Origin: Dysgonomonas sp. UBA7710
Lineage (GTDB): Bacteria; Bacteroidota; Bacteroidia; Bacteroidales; Dysgonomonadaceae
DNA length: 64,000 bases
Reading direction: 5' to 3'
Assembly (NCBI RefSeq): GCF_002482385.1
Contig: NZ_DLFW01000020.1
Span: forward strand, 1 to 64,000
Notes under the pieces: generated by a model
Database searches by the model: none
What the model was told of the DNA's origin: nothing
Seen by the model: the letters and a program-made list of their open reading frames with translations, nothing else
Made by a program: the position numbers and the translations under genes
Shown: one piece after another, positions 1 to 9,416 of the stretch
Position numbering within the stretch: position 1 is the first letter of the stretch
How the letters are laid out: each line of letters begins with the position of its first letter

Positions 1-89
1 GGGAATCTCAAATTTGGAACATTAATCTTATTTTATACTCAAATCCTTTTGTGTATATTATTGTGATTAATAATAAAAATCAGATTAAT

Positions 90-1016
90 ATGGCAGAAAA
101 AACAAAAATTAGTACAGTTATCAACCTATGGAAAGAAGACAAAAAGCATTATGTAAAAAAATCCAGTTATTCGGCTTATATGCTTCTAATTGAGAATCAT
201 TTATTGCCAACTTTTGGACATAAGCATGAAGTGCATGAAGCAGATGTTCAGGAGTTTGTATTTGCTAAGTTAGATGAGGGATTAAGTCAAAAAACGATTA
301 AGGATATCTTGATTGTACTGAAAATGATCCTAAAGTTCGGCATGAAGAATAAAGTCTTCGAGTATCAGCAATTTGATATCCAGTTTCCAACAGAAAGAGA
401 AAATAATGGGATTGAGGTGCTTAGTAAAAGCAACCAAAGAAAGATTATGAATTATGTACAAGAGCATTTTACATTCAAAAACTTAGGAATTTATATTTGT
501 TTGAGTGCTGGAATACGTATTGGCGAAATTTGTGCTTTGACATGGAACGAAATTGATACGGATATGGGGGTTATTCACATTCGAAAAACGATACAGCGGA
601 TCTATATTATCGATGATTCTGACAGGCATACAGAACTTATCCTCGATAGTCCTAAAACCAAGAACTCTATTCGAGATATTCCAATGAGCCGAGATCTTTT
701 AAAAATGCTAAAACCGATAAAAAAAATAGTGAACAACTCCTTTTACGTTTTAACTAATGACATGAAACCTACCGAACCACGTACTTACAGAAATTACTAC
801 AAACGATTGATGAAAGAGTTGGATATGCCAGAACTGAAATTTCATGGATTGCGTCATAGCTTTGCAACAAGGTGTATAGAGAGTAATTGTGACTATAAAA
901 CTGTTAGCGTAATTCTAGGACATTCGAATATCAGTACAACGCTGAATCTATACGTTCATCCTAATATGGAACAAAAAAAGAAGTGTATTGACCAAATGTT
1001 TAAAGGATTGAGATAA
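90..1016 (+). CDS. Tyrosine recombinase (phage-type integrase)
   Basis: A site-specific recombinase that breaks and rejoins DNA through a phosphotyrosine intermediate. The frame is open from a GTG at 51, but the ATG at 90 (MAEKTK) gives a normal N-terminus and is preferred, for 308 residues. An N-terminal SAM-like core-binding domain (about residues 5-100) is followed by the catalytic domain. The full catalytic set is visible: Arg143 in AGIRIGE, a lysine near 189, His252 and Arg255 in HGLRHS, His278 in LGHSN, and Tyr288 in NLYVH. It is therefore probably active. It has no Arm-binding domain of the kind common in Bacteroides conjugative elements. It stands alone and is followed by a terminator and about 480 bases of non-coding DNA with paired repeats that might be recombination sites. 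Whether it belongs to a mobile element extending leftward cannot be seen. Confidence 0.9.
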   Translation: MAEKTKISTVINLWKEDKKHYVKKSSYSAYMLLIENHLLPTFGHKHEVHEADVQEFVFAKLDEGLSQKTIKDILIVLKMILKFGMKNKVFEYQQFDIQFPTERENNGIEVLSKSNQRKIMNYVQEHFTFKNLGIYICLSAGIRIGEICALTWNEIDTDMGVIHIRKTIQRIYIIDDSDRHTELILDSPKTKNSIRDIPMSRDLLKMLKPIKKIVNNSFYVLTNDMKPTEPRTYRNYYKRLMKELDMPELKFHGLRHSFATRCIESNCDYKTVSVILGHSNISTTLNLYVHPNMEQKKKCIDQMFKGLR

Positions 1017-1029
1017 CAGCATTTACAAA

Positions 1030-1064
1030 GAGGGTATTAAAAATATCTGAATATACCCTTTTTG
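1030..1064 (+). terminator. Rho-independent terminator of the integrase gene
   Basis: A perfect 7-bp stem (AGGGTAT at 1031-1037 with ATACCCT at 1053-1059) is followed by a T run. It begins 14 bases after the integrase stop codon and points in the same direction. Confidence 0.75.
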
Positions 1065-1443
1065 TTTCTCACATCGACAATAGTTTATTAATTATTTACC
1101 AGTCGAGAAAATACAAGGTCATGTAGTATTTTGACAAGAATTTGCAAATGAACAGAAATATTCTTTTATCTTTGTCACAAGCTAATCAACCTGCTCTAAG
1201 TGGAGTAAATTGATGAAGTTATCTCGTTACTTATCTGTTACCTATCCTGAATCTATTGCGCTTTAACAAGTTGATTCAGAGAGGAGTAATTCAAAAACAT
1301 AGGCTTGTTACTAAATCGTTACCTCTATAAATTTTGCTATTTGTAATTGATTGATAAAGAGTAGATAAAATCAATAAAACTGCTATTTGAAGGAAATTGC
1401 TAATATTTGCAGAATAAGCAAAAACTACATTGTCTAGGATATT
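1065..1443. other. Non-coding stretch with paired GTTAC repeats
   Basis: No convincing gene is present. Two GTTAC words 11 bases apart (1226-1230, 1237-1241) recur as a second pair with the same spacing (1307-1311, 1318-1322). Between the pairs lies an inverted repeat, CTGAATC at 1247-1253 and GATTCAG at 1273-1279. TGCTATTTG also occurs twice (1335-1343, 1381-1389). A TATCTTTG at 1168-1175 matches the Bacteroidetes -7 element and could start a rightward transcript. The layout resembles protein-binding sites arranged around a centre. Recombinase arm sites or a regulator are both possible. Confidence 0.45.
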
Positions 1444-1513
1444 AAAAAAAGGGATGAAGAGCCATCCTCAAAACATACTGAGCGTAAGTGTACTTAACTC
1501 CTGTTTCGAGGAT
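1444..1513 (-). terminator. Terminator at the end of the M16-protease operon, with an overlapping larger hairpin
   Basis: On the minus strand a GGATG/CATCC hairpin (1452-1467, loop of 6) is followed by seven Ts (1444-1450), a standard terminator about 80 bases after the protease stop codon. A longer helix can form just before it: 1502-1513 pairs with 1464-1475 at 11 of 12 positions. That helix uses the same GGAT bases as the terminator stem, so the two folds exclude each other. Confidence 0.7.
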
Positions 1514-1548
1514 ATCAAGGAAAACTATTACTTTTCTTATCTCCTTTA

Positions 1549-4359
1549 CTATATTGGGAACATAATAACTTCTATATAATTATCTTGATCCAGAATATCT
1601 TTTGCTATATTCTTTATGTCATTGGGCGTCATTGAATTTAGCAGATTGAGATAAAGCGTATAATTATCTTCACCATAGAAATTATAAGTATTGATAATAG
1701 ATAACCAATAATTGTTGGTTTTTATTCTGTCTGCGTGATTTTTCTTAATAAACTCCAGAACCTTGTCGAAGTCAGTAAGCTTGGGACCTTCCTCTGCAAT
1801 TCGTTTAATTTCCTGTAATGCTATTTTATTAAGATTTTCTACTTTACTTGAATCAGTCGTGTACGACATTGTCAGGGTAGTTTGTCCTAAAGGGAATTGT
1901 GATATTTCAGCATTTGAATTTACGCCATATGTTCCTCCTTCTTCTTCGCGAATCGTGCGGGTGAATACAAGATCTAATACCTGATTGAAAATATTGAGTG
2001 CTATTTTGTTCTTTTGATTATAATTCAACATGCCGGAGTAAAGGTTGTATACTGATGTTTTTGGTGTTTCCATATCTCGGGTGAAATGCACAATCGTCTT
2101 TCCTTTGTTAATTTTTAGATCGCGATCTTTTATACCTTTATTCTTATCACCTACAGGTAGTGTTGCCAGATATTGTTCGACTAGCGGGCGTAAAGTTTCT
2201 TCGTCGATTGTACCCACGAATGTAAATATAGCAGGAGCCGTGTGCTCAAAACATTCTTTATACATTTCAAACATTCGGTTATAATCCAAAGTCGCGATGT
2301 CTTTGATCTCTATATTCTTTGTACGAGGGTTGTCTCCGTACATTGCATGGCTGATGCTGTCTCTGAAGGCTACAGACGGCTGCATGCCTGCATTTCTGAG
2401 AGCATTTTTCAATTGTTCAGTATAAGCATCAAAAGCCTGTTTGTCTTGTCGTGGCGATGTGTACATTAAATAAACTAACTGTAGCGCTGTCTCAATATCC
2501 TTCTTGTTCGAACTCATGTTAACACCTTGTGTAATCTGTGTTATTGAGCATGCTGCATCTACCGATTTGCCCGCCAGTTTTTTGCCGATATTTACATTGT
2601 TGAAGTTTCCAAGTCCTCCGATAGACGGAATATTTGGGATAAGTGCAGCATTGAATATTTCGTGATCGTCGAATAAGGATATTCCTCCTGGAGAAACAGA
2701 CCTCATCAATATCTGATCGTCTTTAAAATCGGTGTTTTTGAGAACTACTTTTACTCCATTTGAGAGTGTCCATGTTTTTGTGTCGAATTCCGATTCTTCT
2801 ATTTTCACAATTTTGCCTTTTTCCGGTAATTGGCTTATTAATGGTTCATCTAAAGATTCCTCCTGATAAGGAGTGAGATTTCCTAGTTTCGTTTTCTTTA
2901 TTAAAGCTACTAATTCTTCTGCCGAAGGGTATACTAATTGGTTTTTCTCGGGTCCGGTTACTACGATTGATAAATTGTTTGTCAGATTGATAGATTTAAA
3001 ATAGTTGTTTAGCACTTCTGCATTGATTTGAGGTAGTAACTGTTTCATCAAACTGTACATTGTTTCAATACCCGGGATTGGCCCATCCGTTATAAAGCTG
3101 TTAACGTATTCGTTAGAATAAGTTCCGGTTCGTTGTTTGTCTCTATTATTATATGAGTTTTCGTATGCTTGCAGCAGATTCTCTTTTATGCGGTCTACTT
3201 CCGAATCGAGAAACCCAAATTTCTTTGCACGCTCACTTTCCCTTATCAGAGCCTCCAAGGCTTGTGTTATTTGGCCTTCTTTGCAGCTTGCGCTAATATT
3301 CCATGCCATTTTGGTTCGGGATACCAGAAAAGCCCCGTTTGAAACTGATGCGCGGAGAAAAGGGGCATCACTCTTTTGTGCAATTTCACTATATCGGGCA
3401 CTAAGAATATGTGAAATAAACATATCAAGAATAGAGGAATAGACGCCTTGAATCGATTGCTTAAATTCCTTACTTTTAGTGTTATATTTGAAATGCAACG
3501 CTATACTGGTAGATGTTAGCTCAGGATCAGTTGCTATTATTGTTATTGGCTCCTCATTGTCAGGTACGGTATAATAAATACGTTCTTTTGCCTCTTTCAG
3601 TTTAGGAATATCGGAGAAAAGATTCTTAATCTTAGTTTCCACTTCTTTGGCATCAAAATCACCGACAACAATGATTCCTTGCAGATCGGGGCGATACCAT
3701 TCTTTATAATAATCTTTCAGTTCCTGGTATTCGAAATTCTCCACAACGTCCATGCTTCCTATTGGCATGCGATTAGCATATTTACTGCCTTCGAACAAAA
3801 CGGGTAGTATTTTATCCCATATGCGTGATCCTGCTCCGCTACGGTTTCGCCATTCCTCTTTGATTATTTTGCGTTCCTGGTCTATTTCTTTATTCTCGAG
3901 TGAAATGAACCCTGACCAGTCGTGGAGAATAAGCAAGCATGAATCGAGAATGCCGCTGCGGGTGATTGGTACATTCGAAAGGTTGTAAACTGTTTCGTCG
4001 AAAGAGGTATAGGCATTTACATTAGATCCGAATTGCACCCCATTTTTTTCTAAATAGTCGAGCATCGTTTTTCTTCCGGGATAATGTTTCGTCCCGTTGA
4101 AGGCCATATGTTCCAGAAAGTGTGCTAATCCTGCCTGTGAATCTTCTTCTTGCATAGAACCGACTTTTTGGGCAATATAGAAATCCGCTTGATTTTCGGG
4201 ATAAGAATTTTTTCTGATATAATATGTCATACCATTGTCCAGCTTGCCATAAATGACAGCTGTATCTACTGGCAATTGAATTAAATCCTGCCCTTGAGCA
4301 TATGAAAATACAAATAGAGCAAATAAACCAATTAAGAGCCTTCTCATATTATTTTTCAT
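1549..4359 (-). CDS. Secreted M16 family zinc metallopeptidase (insulinase/PqqL type)
   Basis: A zinc-dependent protease of the pitrilysin/insulinase family, which in general cleaves peptides and small unfolded proteins. A hydrophobic N-terminus ending near AQGQ at residues 21-24 indicates export to the periplasm. The inverted zinc motif is intact: His80-Phe-Leu-Glu83-His84, with Glu158 or Glu162 at the expected distance for the third ligand. At 936 residues it has the usual two-lobed, four-domain size, with an active N-terminal half and a C-terminal half without the motif. Its start overlaps the end of the upstream MutS-like gene by 11 bases, which implies translational coupling. It is the last gene of the long minus-strand block containing the GldA/GldFG transporter, so it may process a peptide that the system imports or moves. 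The substrate is unknown. Confidence 0.93.
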   Translation of the reverse strand: MKNNMRRLLIGLFALFVFSYAQGQDLIQLPVDTAVIYGKLDNGMTYYIRKNSYPENQADFYIAQKVGSMQEEDSQAGLAHFLEHMAFNGTKHYPGRKTMLDYLEKNGVQFGSNVNAYTSFDETVYNLSNVPITRSGILDSCLLILHDWSGFISLENKEIDQERKIIKEEWRNRSGAGSRIWDKILPVLFEGSKYANRMPIGSMDVVENFEYQELKDYYKEWYRPDLQGIIVVGDFDAKEVETKIKNLFSDIPKLKEAKERIYYTVPDNEEPITIIATDPELTSTSIALHFKYNTKSKEFKQSIQGVYSSILDMFISHILSARYSEIAQKSDAPFLRASVSNGAFLVSRTKMAWNISASCKEGQITQALEALIRESERAKKFGFLDSEVDRIKENLLQAYENSYNNRDKQRTGTYSNEYVNSFITDGPIPGIETMYSLMKQLLPQINAEVLNNYFKSINLTNNLSIVVTGPEKNQLVYPSAEELVALIKKTKLGNLTPYQEESLDEPLISQLPEKGKIVKIEESEFDTKTWTLSNGVKVVLKNTDFKDDQILMRSVSPGGISLFDDHEIFNAALIPNIPSIGGLGNFNNVNIGKKLAGKSVDAACSITQITQGVNMSSNKKDIETALQLVYLMYTSPRQDKQAFDAYTEQLKNALRNAGMQPSVAFRDSISHAMYGDNPRTKNIEIKDIATLDYNRMFEMYKECFEHTAPAIFTFVGTIDEETLRPLVEQYLATLPVGDKNKGIKDRDLKINKGKTIVHFTRDMETPKTSVYNLYSGMLNYNQKNKIALNIFNQVLDLVFTRTIREEEGGTYGVNSNAEISQFPLGQTTLTMSYTTDSSKVENLNKIALQEIKRIAEEGPKLTDFDKVLEFIKKNHADRIKTNNYWLSIINTYNFYGEDNYTLYLNLLNSMTPNDIKNIAKDILDQDNYIEVIMFPI

Positions 4360-5692
4360 GTGTATTGTTTTTGATTAGTATATCTAATATGTTTTCGTTG
4401 TTTATGATCATCATACCATGTCTGTCGTTTGTGATTCCTTGAGATAATGTATATGTATACTTTGGCTTTCCATCCTCTATTCCCGTTGGCAAATAAACAA
4501 AATTTATGTTGCTGCATCTTTCTTTCAGGATATCAGCCGATTCTATAATATGAGTGGATATGATGAATATACTGTTTCTATTTTCGGCAAAAGCTTCCGT
4601 GATGGCTATAGTGGCATCATAGGCATCCTTTACATTCGTCCCGCGGAATAATTCGTCAAAAATCACAATCATATTTTTATAATGATTGATATTACCGGCA
4701 ACCTTTTTCAACCGTAGTACCTCTGCGTAGAAATGGCTATATCCCTGATTCAGATTGTCTGGAAGGTTAATCGTTGTATACATGCCATTCCGTATCGAAA
4801 AAGTCATTTCTTCCGCGGGAACAGGAAATCCCAGATGCGCTAAGAACACAGCGATTCCAAAAGACTTCATGAAAGTAGATTTTCCGGCCATATTTGCACC
4901 TGTAAGAAAAATGACGTTATTTTCGGATATAACTTTTATCGTATTCGCTTTCGGACTGGTTAGTAAGGGGTGGAACAACCCTTTCATATCAAGAATATTA
5001 TTATCTGCCGGTTGAGCTTCGGCAAACGCTAAATCCTTCTTCTGAGCCACTTTTGCTAGCGAAATGTATATATCTAGTTTATAAATAAATGACAATATCT
5101 TCCGCATATCTTTATTCATGTCATAACGAAATATAGTATCGTATATCTCTGCTTTTTCGAGTGATAGCTTTTTTGTCCCTGATTCGCTTTTTACGAATTG
5201 CAATTTCTCGTCCGATATAATTCTTTTTACGTCTTCTATTTCAGAAATGTCTGTGTCTGCTAATTCTCCGCTTGTCATTCCTTTAAGAAAGTCGTCGAGA
5301 ATATTAATTACATCGATAAGACCTAGAATACTTTTTTGAATTGTCTGAAATTCCGTATCAGTTTGTATCAAGCGTTGAAGTTGTTTTTTCAATTTATTTT
5401 CGCTTGCATTAATCTGTGTACGGGTATCCGTATTGCTCAAGTAATATTCTATTGCGTCGAATATTGAGCCGTGAAAAGGGAAGTCTATTTGGAGTTTATA
5501 AAAATAACGAATAATAGCCTGTCTCTTATTTATGACATCAAGATTGTCCAGAGGATGGCGAAACATTTCTTCCAACAATATGCTGCCCCCTCTTGTTTGA
5601 GTATTGTTATAGATATTGAAAACTGAATTCTTCCCGTTTTTAGGAAAGATATTCAAGTCATCTATTGTTTGTTTGTCGATTATAAAACTCAT
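4349..5692 (-). CDS. MutS-like ATPase, copy A
   Basis: A 447-residue protein with the ATPase domain of MutS (MutS_V family) but without the mismatch-recognition domain. Residues 1 to about 235 are helical and resemble the MutS core and lever region. The C-terminal ABC-type ATPase has Walker A GANMAGKST (265-273), Walker B IVIFDE (Asp346, Glu347) and a STH switch histidine. Canonical MutS is about twice as long and starts with a DNA-reading domain that is absent here, so ordinary mismatch repair is unlikely. It is a close paralogue of the next gene upstream: both begin MSFIIDKQT, and they share ATPase segments and a HGMMIINNE motif near the C-terminus. It lies 13 bases after that paralogue and overlaps the M16 protease gene. 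MutS family ATPases act as dimers, so an A/B heterodimer is a reasonable inference. Confidence 0.85.
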   Translation of the reverse strand: MSFIIDKQTIDDLNIFPKNGKNSVFNIYNNTQTRGGSILLEEMFRHPLDNLDVINKRQAIIRYFYKLQIDFPFHGSIFDAIEYYLSNTDTRTQINASENKLKKQLQRLIQTDTEFQTIQKSILGLIDVINILDDFLKGMTSGELADTDISEIEDVKRIISDEKLQFVKSESGTKKLSLEKAEIYDTIFRYDMNKDMRKILSFIYKLDIYISLAKVAQKKDLAFAEAQPADNNILDMKGLFHPLLTSPKANTIKVISENNVIFLTGANMAGKSTFMKSFGIAVFLAHLGFPVPAEEMTFSIRNGMYTTINLPDNLNQGYSHFYAEVLRLKKVAGNINHYKNMIVIFDELFRGTNVKDAYDATIAITEAFAENRNSIFIISTHIIESADILKERCSNINFVYLPTGIEDGKPKYTYTLSQGITNDRHGMMIINNENILDILIKNNTHEK

Positions 5693-5705
5693 GTCCTTAT
5701 ATAAT

Positions 5706-7043
5706 TTATTTATCGAACTTAATCGTCTCTGATTTATCCTTTATGATTTCTACAATACGCTCGTTATTGATAATCATCATACCATGTCTGTCACTCGATA
5801 TTCCCTGTTCTAATTTGTAGGTATATAGAGGTCTGTTATTGTCGAGTTTTGTTGGTAGATAAAGGAATTGTATATTATTATTGTTTAGCAATACTTCGCC
5901 GGCCTCTACGATATGGGTCGATATTATATATGCACAATTATCCCATTTGCCAAAGGCTTCGGTAACAGACACTGTTGCATCAAATGCATCCTTTACATTA
6001 GTCCCTTTAAACAACTCATCGAATATGATAAGCATATTCTTCGATTTACTTACTTCTTCTGCTACATGTTTTACTCGTAACACTTCAGCATAGAAGTGGC
6101 TGTATCCGAGAGCGATATTGTCAGGTACATTTATCGAAGTGTACATTCCATCCAACACAGAAAATGTCATATCCTTTGCAGGAACAGGAAATCCCATGTG
6201 AGCCAGATAGGTTGCTATACCATACGACTTCATGAATGTCGATTTACCTGCCATATTGGCGCCGGTAAGGAAAATGATATTCTTATTACGATTTATTGAG
6301 ACAGAGTTCGAGACAGGGGTTTTCAGTGACGGGTGAAACAAGTCCTTAATCTGAGTGGAATGTTCTTCTTTAGGGATGGCACGGGCGTAACTCATTTTCT
6401 TCACACGGGCAGTCTTTGATACTGCTATAAAGACATCTATTTCGCTCAGAATTTCGATTAAACGACCGAGCTGGTATCTATAGCTGTACCGGAACAATTT
6501 GTCATACCTAAGAGTTTGGATAAAAGACAGATGTCCGAAATTTTGATTGGCTATTATGGCAGATAATTTATTGTCGAATATAGACTTTATTTCGTCTGAT
6601 TGTGCTTGGTAAGGATTGTCGGATAAATTTATCTTGTCTATGAATTCCTTAACTATATTAAGCATCTTGGCCATAGAAACAATACCTTTTTGGATGATCT
6701 CGAAACTATTATCTCCTACAATAAAGAAATTTATCTTTTTACTTATTGTTCCTAAAACTGTACTTAACTTACTACCCGAAGAGCTTTCGATATACGAGAT
6801 AACATCGCTATATAACGAATTGGGAACCGGAAATTCGATATCTATATCTTCGAAGTATTTAATAATGCTACTTCTTTGATTTATCTGCTCCGTATCTTGA
6901 AGAGGGGTCATAAACATTCTCTCTAATAAAAGTTCGCCCCGTCGTGTATGTGTTTGATTAAACAGATTAATTATTGAATTCTTTTTGAACTTACCAAGCA
7001 GGTTCAAATCTTCTTGTGTCTGTTTATCTATTATAAAACTCAT
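5706..7043 (-). CDS. MutS-like ATPase, copy B
   Basis: A 445-residue paralogue of the downstream MutS-like protein with the same architecture: a helical N-terminal part (about 1-230) and a MutS-type ABC ATPase. Walker A is GANMAGKST at 261-269, and Walker B is LIIFDE with Asp342 and Glu343. The clearest shared stretches are MSFIIDKQT at the start, the FPVPA region, GYSHFYAEVLR and the C-terminal DRHGMMIINNE. There is no mismatch-binding domain and no Smr nuclease domain. It begins 38 bases after the second GldFG-like permease gene, inside the same transcription unit. A function for short MutS-like proteins in such operons is not established to my knowledge. DNA binding is not evident, and a mechanical ATPase role linked to the transporter is only speculation. 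Confidence 0.85.
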   Translation of the reverse strand: MSFIIDKQTQEDLNLLGKFKKNSIINLFNQTHTRRGELLLERMFMTPLQDTEQINQRSSIIKYFEDIDIEFPVPNSLYSDVISYIESSSGSKLSTVLGTISKKINFFIVGDNSFEIIQKGIVSMAKMLNIVKEFIDKINLSDNPYQAQSDEIKSIFDNKLSAIIANQNFGHLSFIQTLRYDKLFRYSYRYQLGRLIEILSEIDVFIAVSKTARVKKMSYARAIPKEEHSTQIKDLFHPSLKTPVSNSVSINRNKNIIFLTGANMAGKSTFMKSYGIATYLAHMGFPVPAKDMTFSVLDGMYTSINVPDNIALGYSHFYAEVLRVKHVAEEVSKSKNMLIIFDELFKGTNVKDAFDATVSVTEAFGKWDNCAYIISTHIVEAGEVLLNNNNIQFLYLPTKLDNNRPLYTYKLEQGISSDRHGMMIINNERIVEIIKDKSETIKFDK

Positions 7044-7081
7044 CCTTTTTGTTTATTTAAGTTAGTTACTTAACCTAATAG

Positions 7082-9412
7082 TTAATGATTTTTCCTCCTT
7101 ACAATGAGAATGATACCCATAAGAGCAAGTATGCCCGGAATAATAAAACTAAATACGTTCTTTATTATTTTTCGATCCGAAGTATCAACGAGTTTCAGCT
7201 CATTATCAGGGCCACTTTCGCGACTTGTATCAATAGGAAATTCCCCATTTGTAAACCATCTGAACGATTCTGTGATAAGAGCATAATTGTTAGTATTCAT
7301 ACCTAACCTGTTGACGGCAAATTCACCATTACTTATACAGTCGGCACTACCCATCACGATAATTCGTTGTCGTTTTTCATTAATGTTACGTTCCATCGCC
7401 AAAGCAAGTGGTACTGAGGTCAACGCTTTTTCTCCGTCGTTAGCATTCAATTCAGGGATCTCATCATCGAAATTTCTTATATTTCGTTCATTCCAGCAGA
7501 GGGTTGAATCGGAGATAATGCTATCCGTTGCAACTAACGGAATTAAAGTGAATCCTTTATCGGTCTGATAGCTTATACCTGACGTGCCGGGAAATGTTAT
7601 TTTCTCTTTCTTCGCAGACATTGCCATAAATGTTTTAGAAAGCGACGCCCCTTCTTTTGTTATATTCCCGAAAATGAGATCAGGTGCAAAGTTTTCGCTT
7701 TTTTGTACCAATACTCCATCCATAAATTCTATGCCTAGCTGTTCTATGATAGGTTTCAGAAAATGAGTACGATTAGGTTTTGTGGCTATTAATAAGTTCC
7801 CTCCTTCAGCGATATATCTATTTATTTCAGCTACCTCAGTTTCATTATACTCGGATTTAGGATCGGAGATAACCAAAATATCCACATCTGAAGGAATTTT
7901 ACTACCATCGCTTATGGATAAAGCTTCGGTATCAAAGCCCTGGCTAATGAGTGCATACCTGAATGTAAGGCTTTTTGCAAAGGTGAAATAATCGGCATCT
8001 GTCTGTCCATCGATACTGCGTTCGTTATGTCCGGTCAGAAACCCTACTTTTGGAGGTTTTACCGTCAGTCTTTTCATTGCCGCTGTTATCTCCGATTCGA
8101 GAGGTACTCTCATATTATCAAGATAGTTGCGAAGACGCACAGTACGACCATCTTCAGTTTCAATAATACGAGTGAAGCGATAATCTTCTTCGGCGAGCCC
8201 TTGTATTTGCTCACTCTCTTTATCTGACATGAAGTACCTAAAATTCAGTTTATAAACATTTGCCAGGCGTTCGGCTCTCTCTTTGCTTGTCAAACCCGCA
8301 TCCTTTGGGTTTGTTGCCGGAAAACCCGGGGAGTCGTGGTAATAATATTGATAATTCATTTTTATATCCGGCTTAAATCGCATATATGATCGATATGCAT
8401 TCAAGTCCGAGTTATAGTACTGAGGAAGCACCGACGTATAGTCGTTAGCAAAGAGATTTACATACGTTGTTATGGTTAGTCCCCCTTTCAATTTTGAAAT
8501 GACCTCCTGACTATTTTTGGTCAATGTCTGGGACTTCATTTGAGTAGAATCGTGATATGCCATCAGTGAAGGACGGGAACTTATATATCCGACTACAACG
8601 ATGACGAATATTACTCCAATGTAGCTCAGAGCTTTATATAATGATGCAATCTTACTCCTTTTATATCTTAGTTGCAGAACAGCAAAAGATAAAAACATTG
8701 AACTAATAATTATAAAATATAAAAGATGCTCGGAGCATATCAGTCCGCGAATAAATTCTGACGCCCTGCCTGAAATACATAACCAGAATGTTATGTCTCT
8801 GACCAATGGTATGGCCTGTCCTACTGTTCCCACATAGGTCAAGGCTGCCAATACAGCTAATGTCCCTATCGCTGCTACCGTTTGGTATGAGGTAAGCCCC
8901 GACATGAATAAGCCTATAGCAGAATAGGTACATGCCAATAAGTACAGACCGAGTATACCTGTAAGTACCAGAAATATGTCTATCGACTCTATTGTGAAAA
9001 AACCAAATAGTGCATAAATCAACAATGGTATCATCAAGACAGAGTTATAGACTGCGAGAGCAACATATTTCCCGATAACTATCTGATAATTATTTATCGG
9101 AGATGAAAATAACAGCTTTATAGAGCCTGTGTTTGACTCCCGGCTCATTATACCCATTGTCAGAAGAGGGATGTAGAGATACAGGTATTGTTGTATTCGG
9201 GGCAAAAAGCCCATCAGGTCATTAGAGTATATGGCTTCGGTAATACCTCCTCCTATAGCAAACCCTAACCCAAAGGACTTTACAATGGAGTTAAATATGT
9301 CTGAAAACTGTATACCGGTTTGTACCGTGAAGACAATTAACATCAACCATGCGATGGGAGAGTAAAAAAGAATCTTTAATTCGTTTTTGGCTATTTCAAA
9401 TATTGTTTTCAT
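7082..9412 (-). CDS. GldF-GldG fusion ABC transporter permease, copy 1
   Basis: A 776-residue fusion of an ABC-2 permease (GldF-like) with a GldG-like substrate-domain protein. Residues 1 to about 240 carry six hydrophobic segments, starting at SPIAWLMLIVF and including the conserved GSIKLLFSSPI loop. A further membrane segment near 265 leads into a large extracytoplasmic domain with GldG features (GFLTGHNERS, and a DVLVISDP-like segment). A C-terminal helix ends in VRRKNH. GldF and GldG were first described in flavobacterial gliding, but fused homologues occur in non-gliding Bacteroidetes as transporters of unknown substrate. The start codon lies 4 bases after the paralogous copy 2 gene, so the two are co-translated. 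They probably form a heterodimeric channel driven by the single GldA-like ATPase encoded upstream. Confidence 0.85.
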   Translation of the reverse strand: MKTIFEIAKNELKILFYSPIAWLMLIVFTVQTGIQFSDIFNSIVKSFGLGFAIGGGITEAIYSNDLMGFLPRIQQYLYLYIPLLTMGIMSRESNTGSIKLLFSSPINNYQIVIGKYVALAVYNSVLMIPLLIYALFGFFTIESIDIFLVLTGILGLYLLACTYSAIGLFMSGLTSYQTVAAIGTLAVLAALTYVGTVGQAIPLVRDITFWLCISGRASEFIRGLICSEHLLYFIIISSMFLSFAVLQLRYKRSKIASLYKALSYIGVIFVIVVVGYISSRPSLMAYHDSTQMKSQTLTKNSQEVISKLKGGLTITTYVNLFANDYTSVLPQYYNSDLNAYRSYMRFKPDIKMNYQYYYHDSPGFPATNPKDAGLTSKERAERLANVYKLNFRYFMSDKESEQIQGLAEEDYRFTRIIETEDGRTVRLRNYLDNMRVPLESEITAAMKRLTVKPPKVGFLTGHNERSIDGQTDADYFTFAKSLTFRYALISQGFDTEALSISDGSKIPSDVDILVISDPKSEYNETEVAEINRYIAEGGNLLIATKPNRTHFLKPIIEQLGIEFMDGVLVQKSENFAPDLIFGNITKEGASLSKTFMAMSAKKEKITFPGTSGISYQTDKGFTLIPLVATDSIISDSTLCWNERNIRNFDDEIPELNANDGEKALTSVPLALAMERNINEKRQRIIVMGSADCISNGEFAVNRLGMNTNNYALITESFRWFTNGEFPIDTSRESGPDNELKLVDTSDRKIIKNVFSFIIPGILALMGIILIVRRKNH

Positions 9413-9416
9413 TCTT

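Noticed and set aside
1149..1214. A 21-codon ORF in the non-coding stretch after the integrase
   Set aside because: It starts upstream of the end of its own putative promoter element and is too short to support without conservation.
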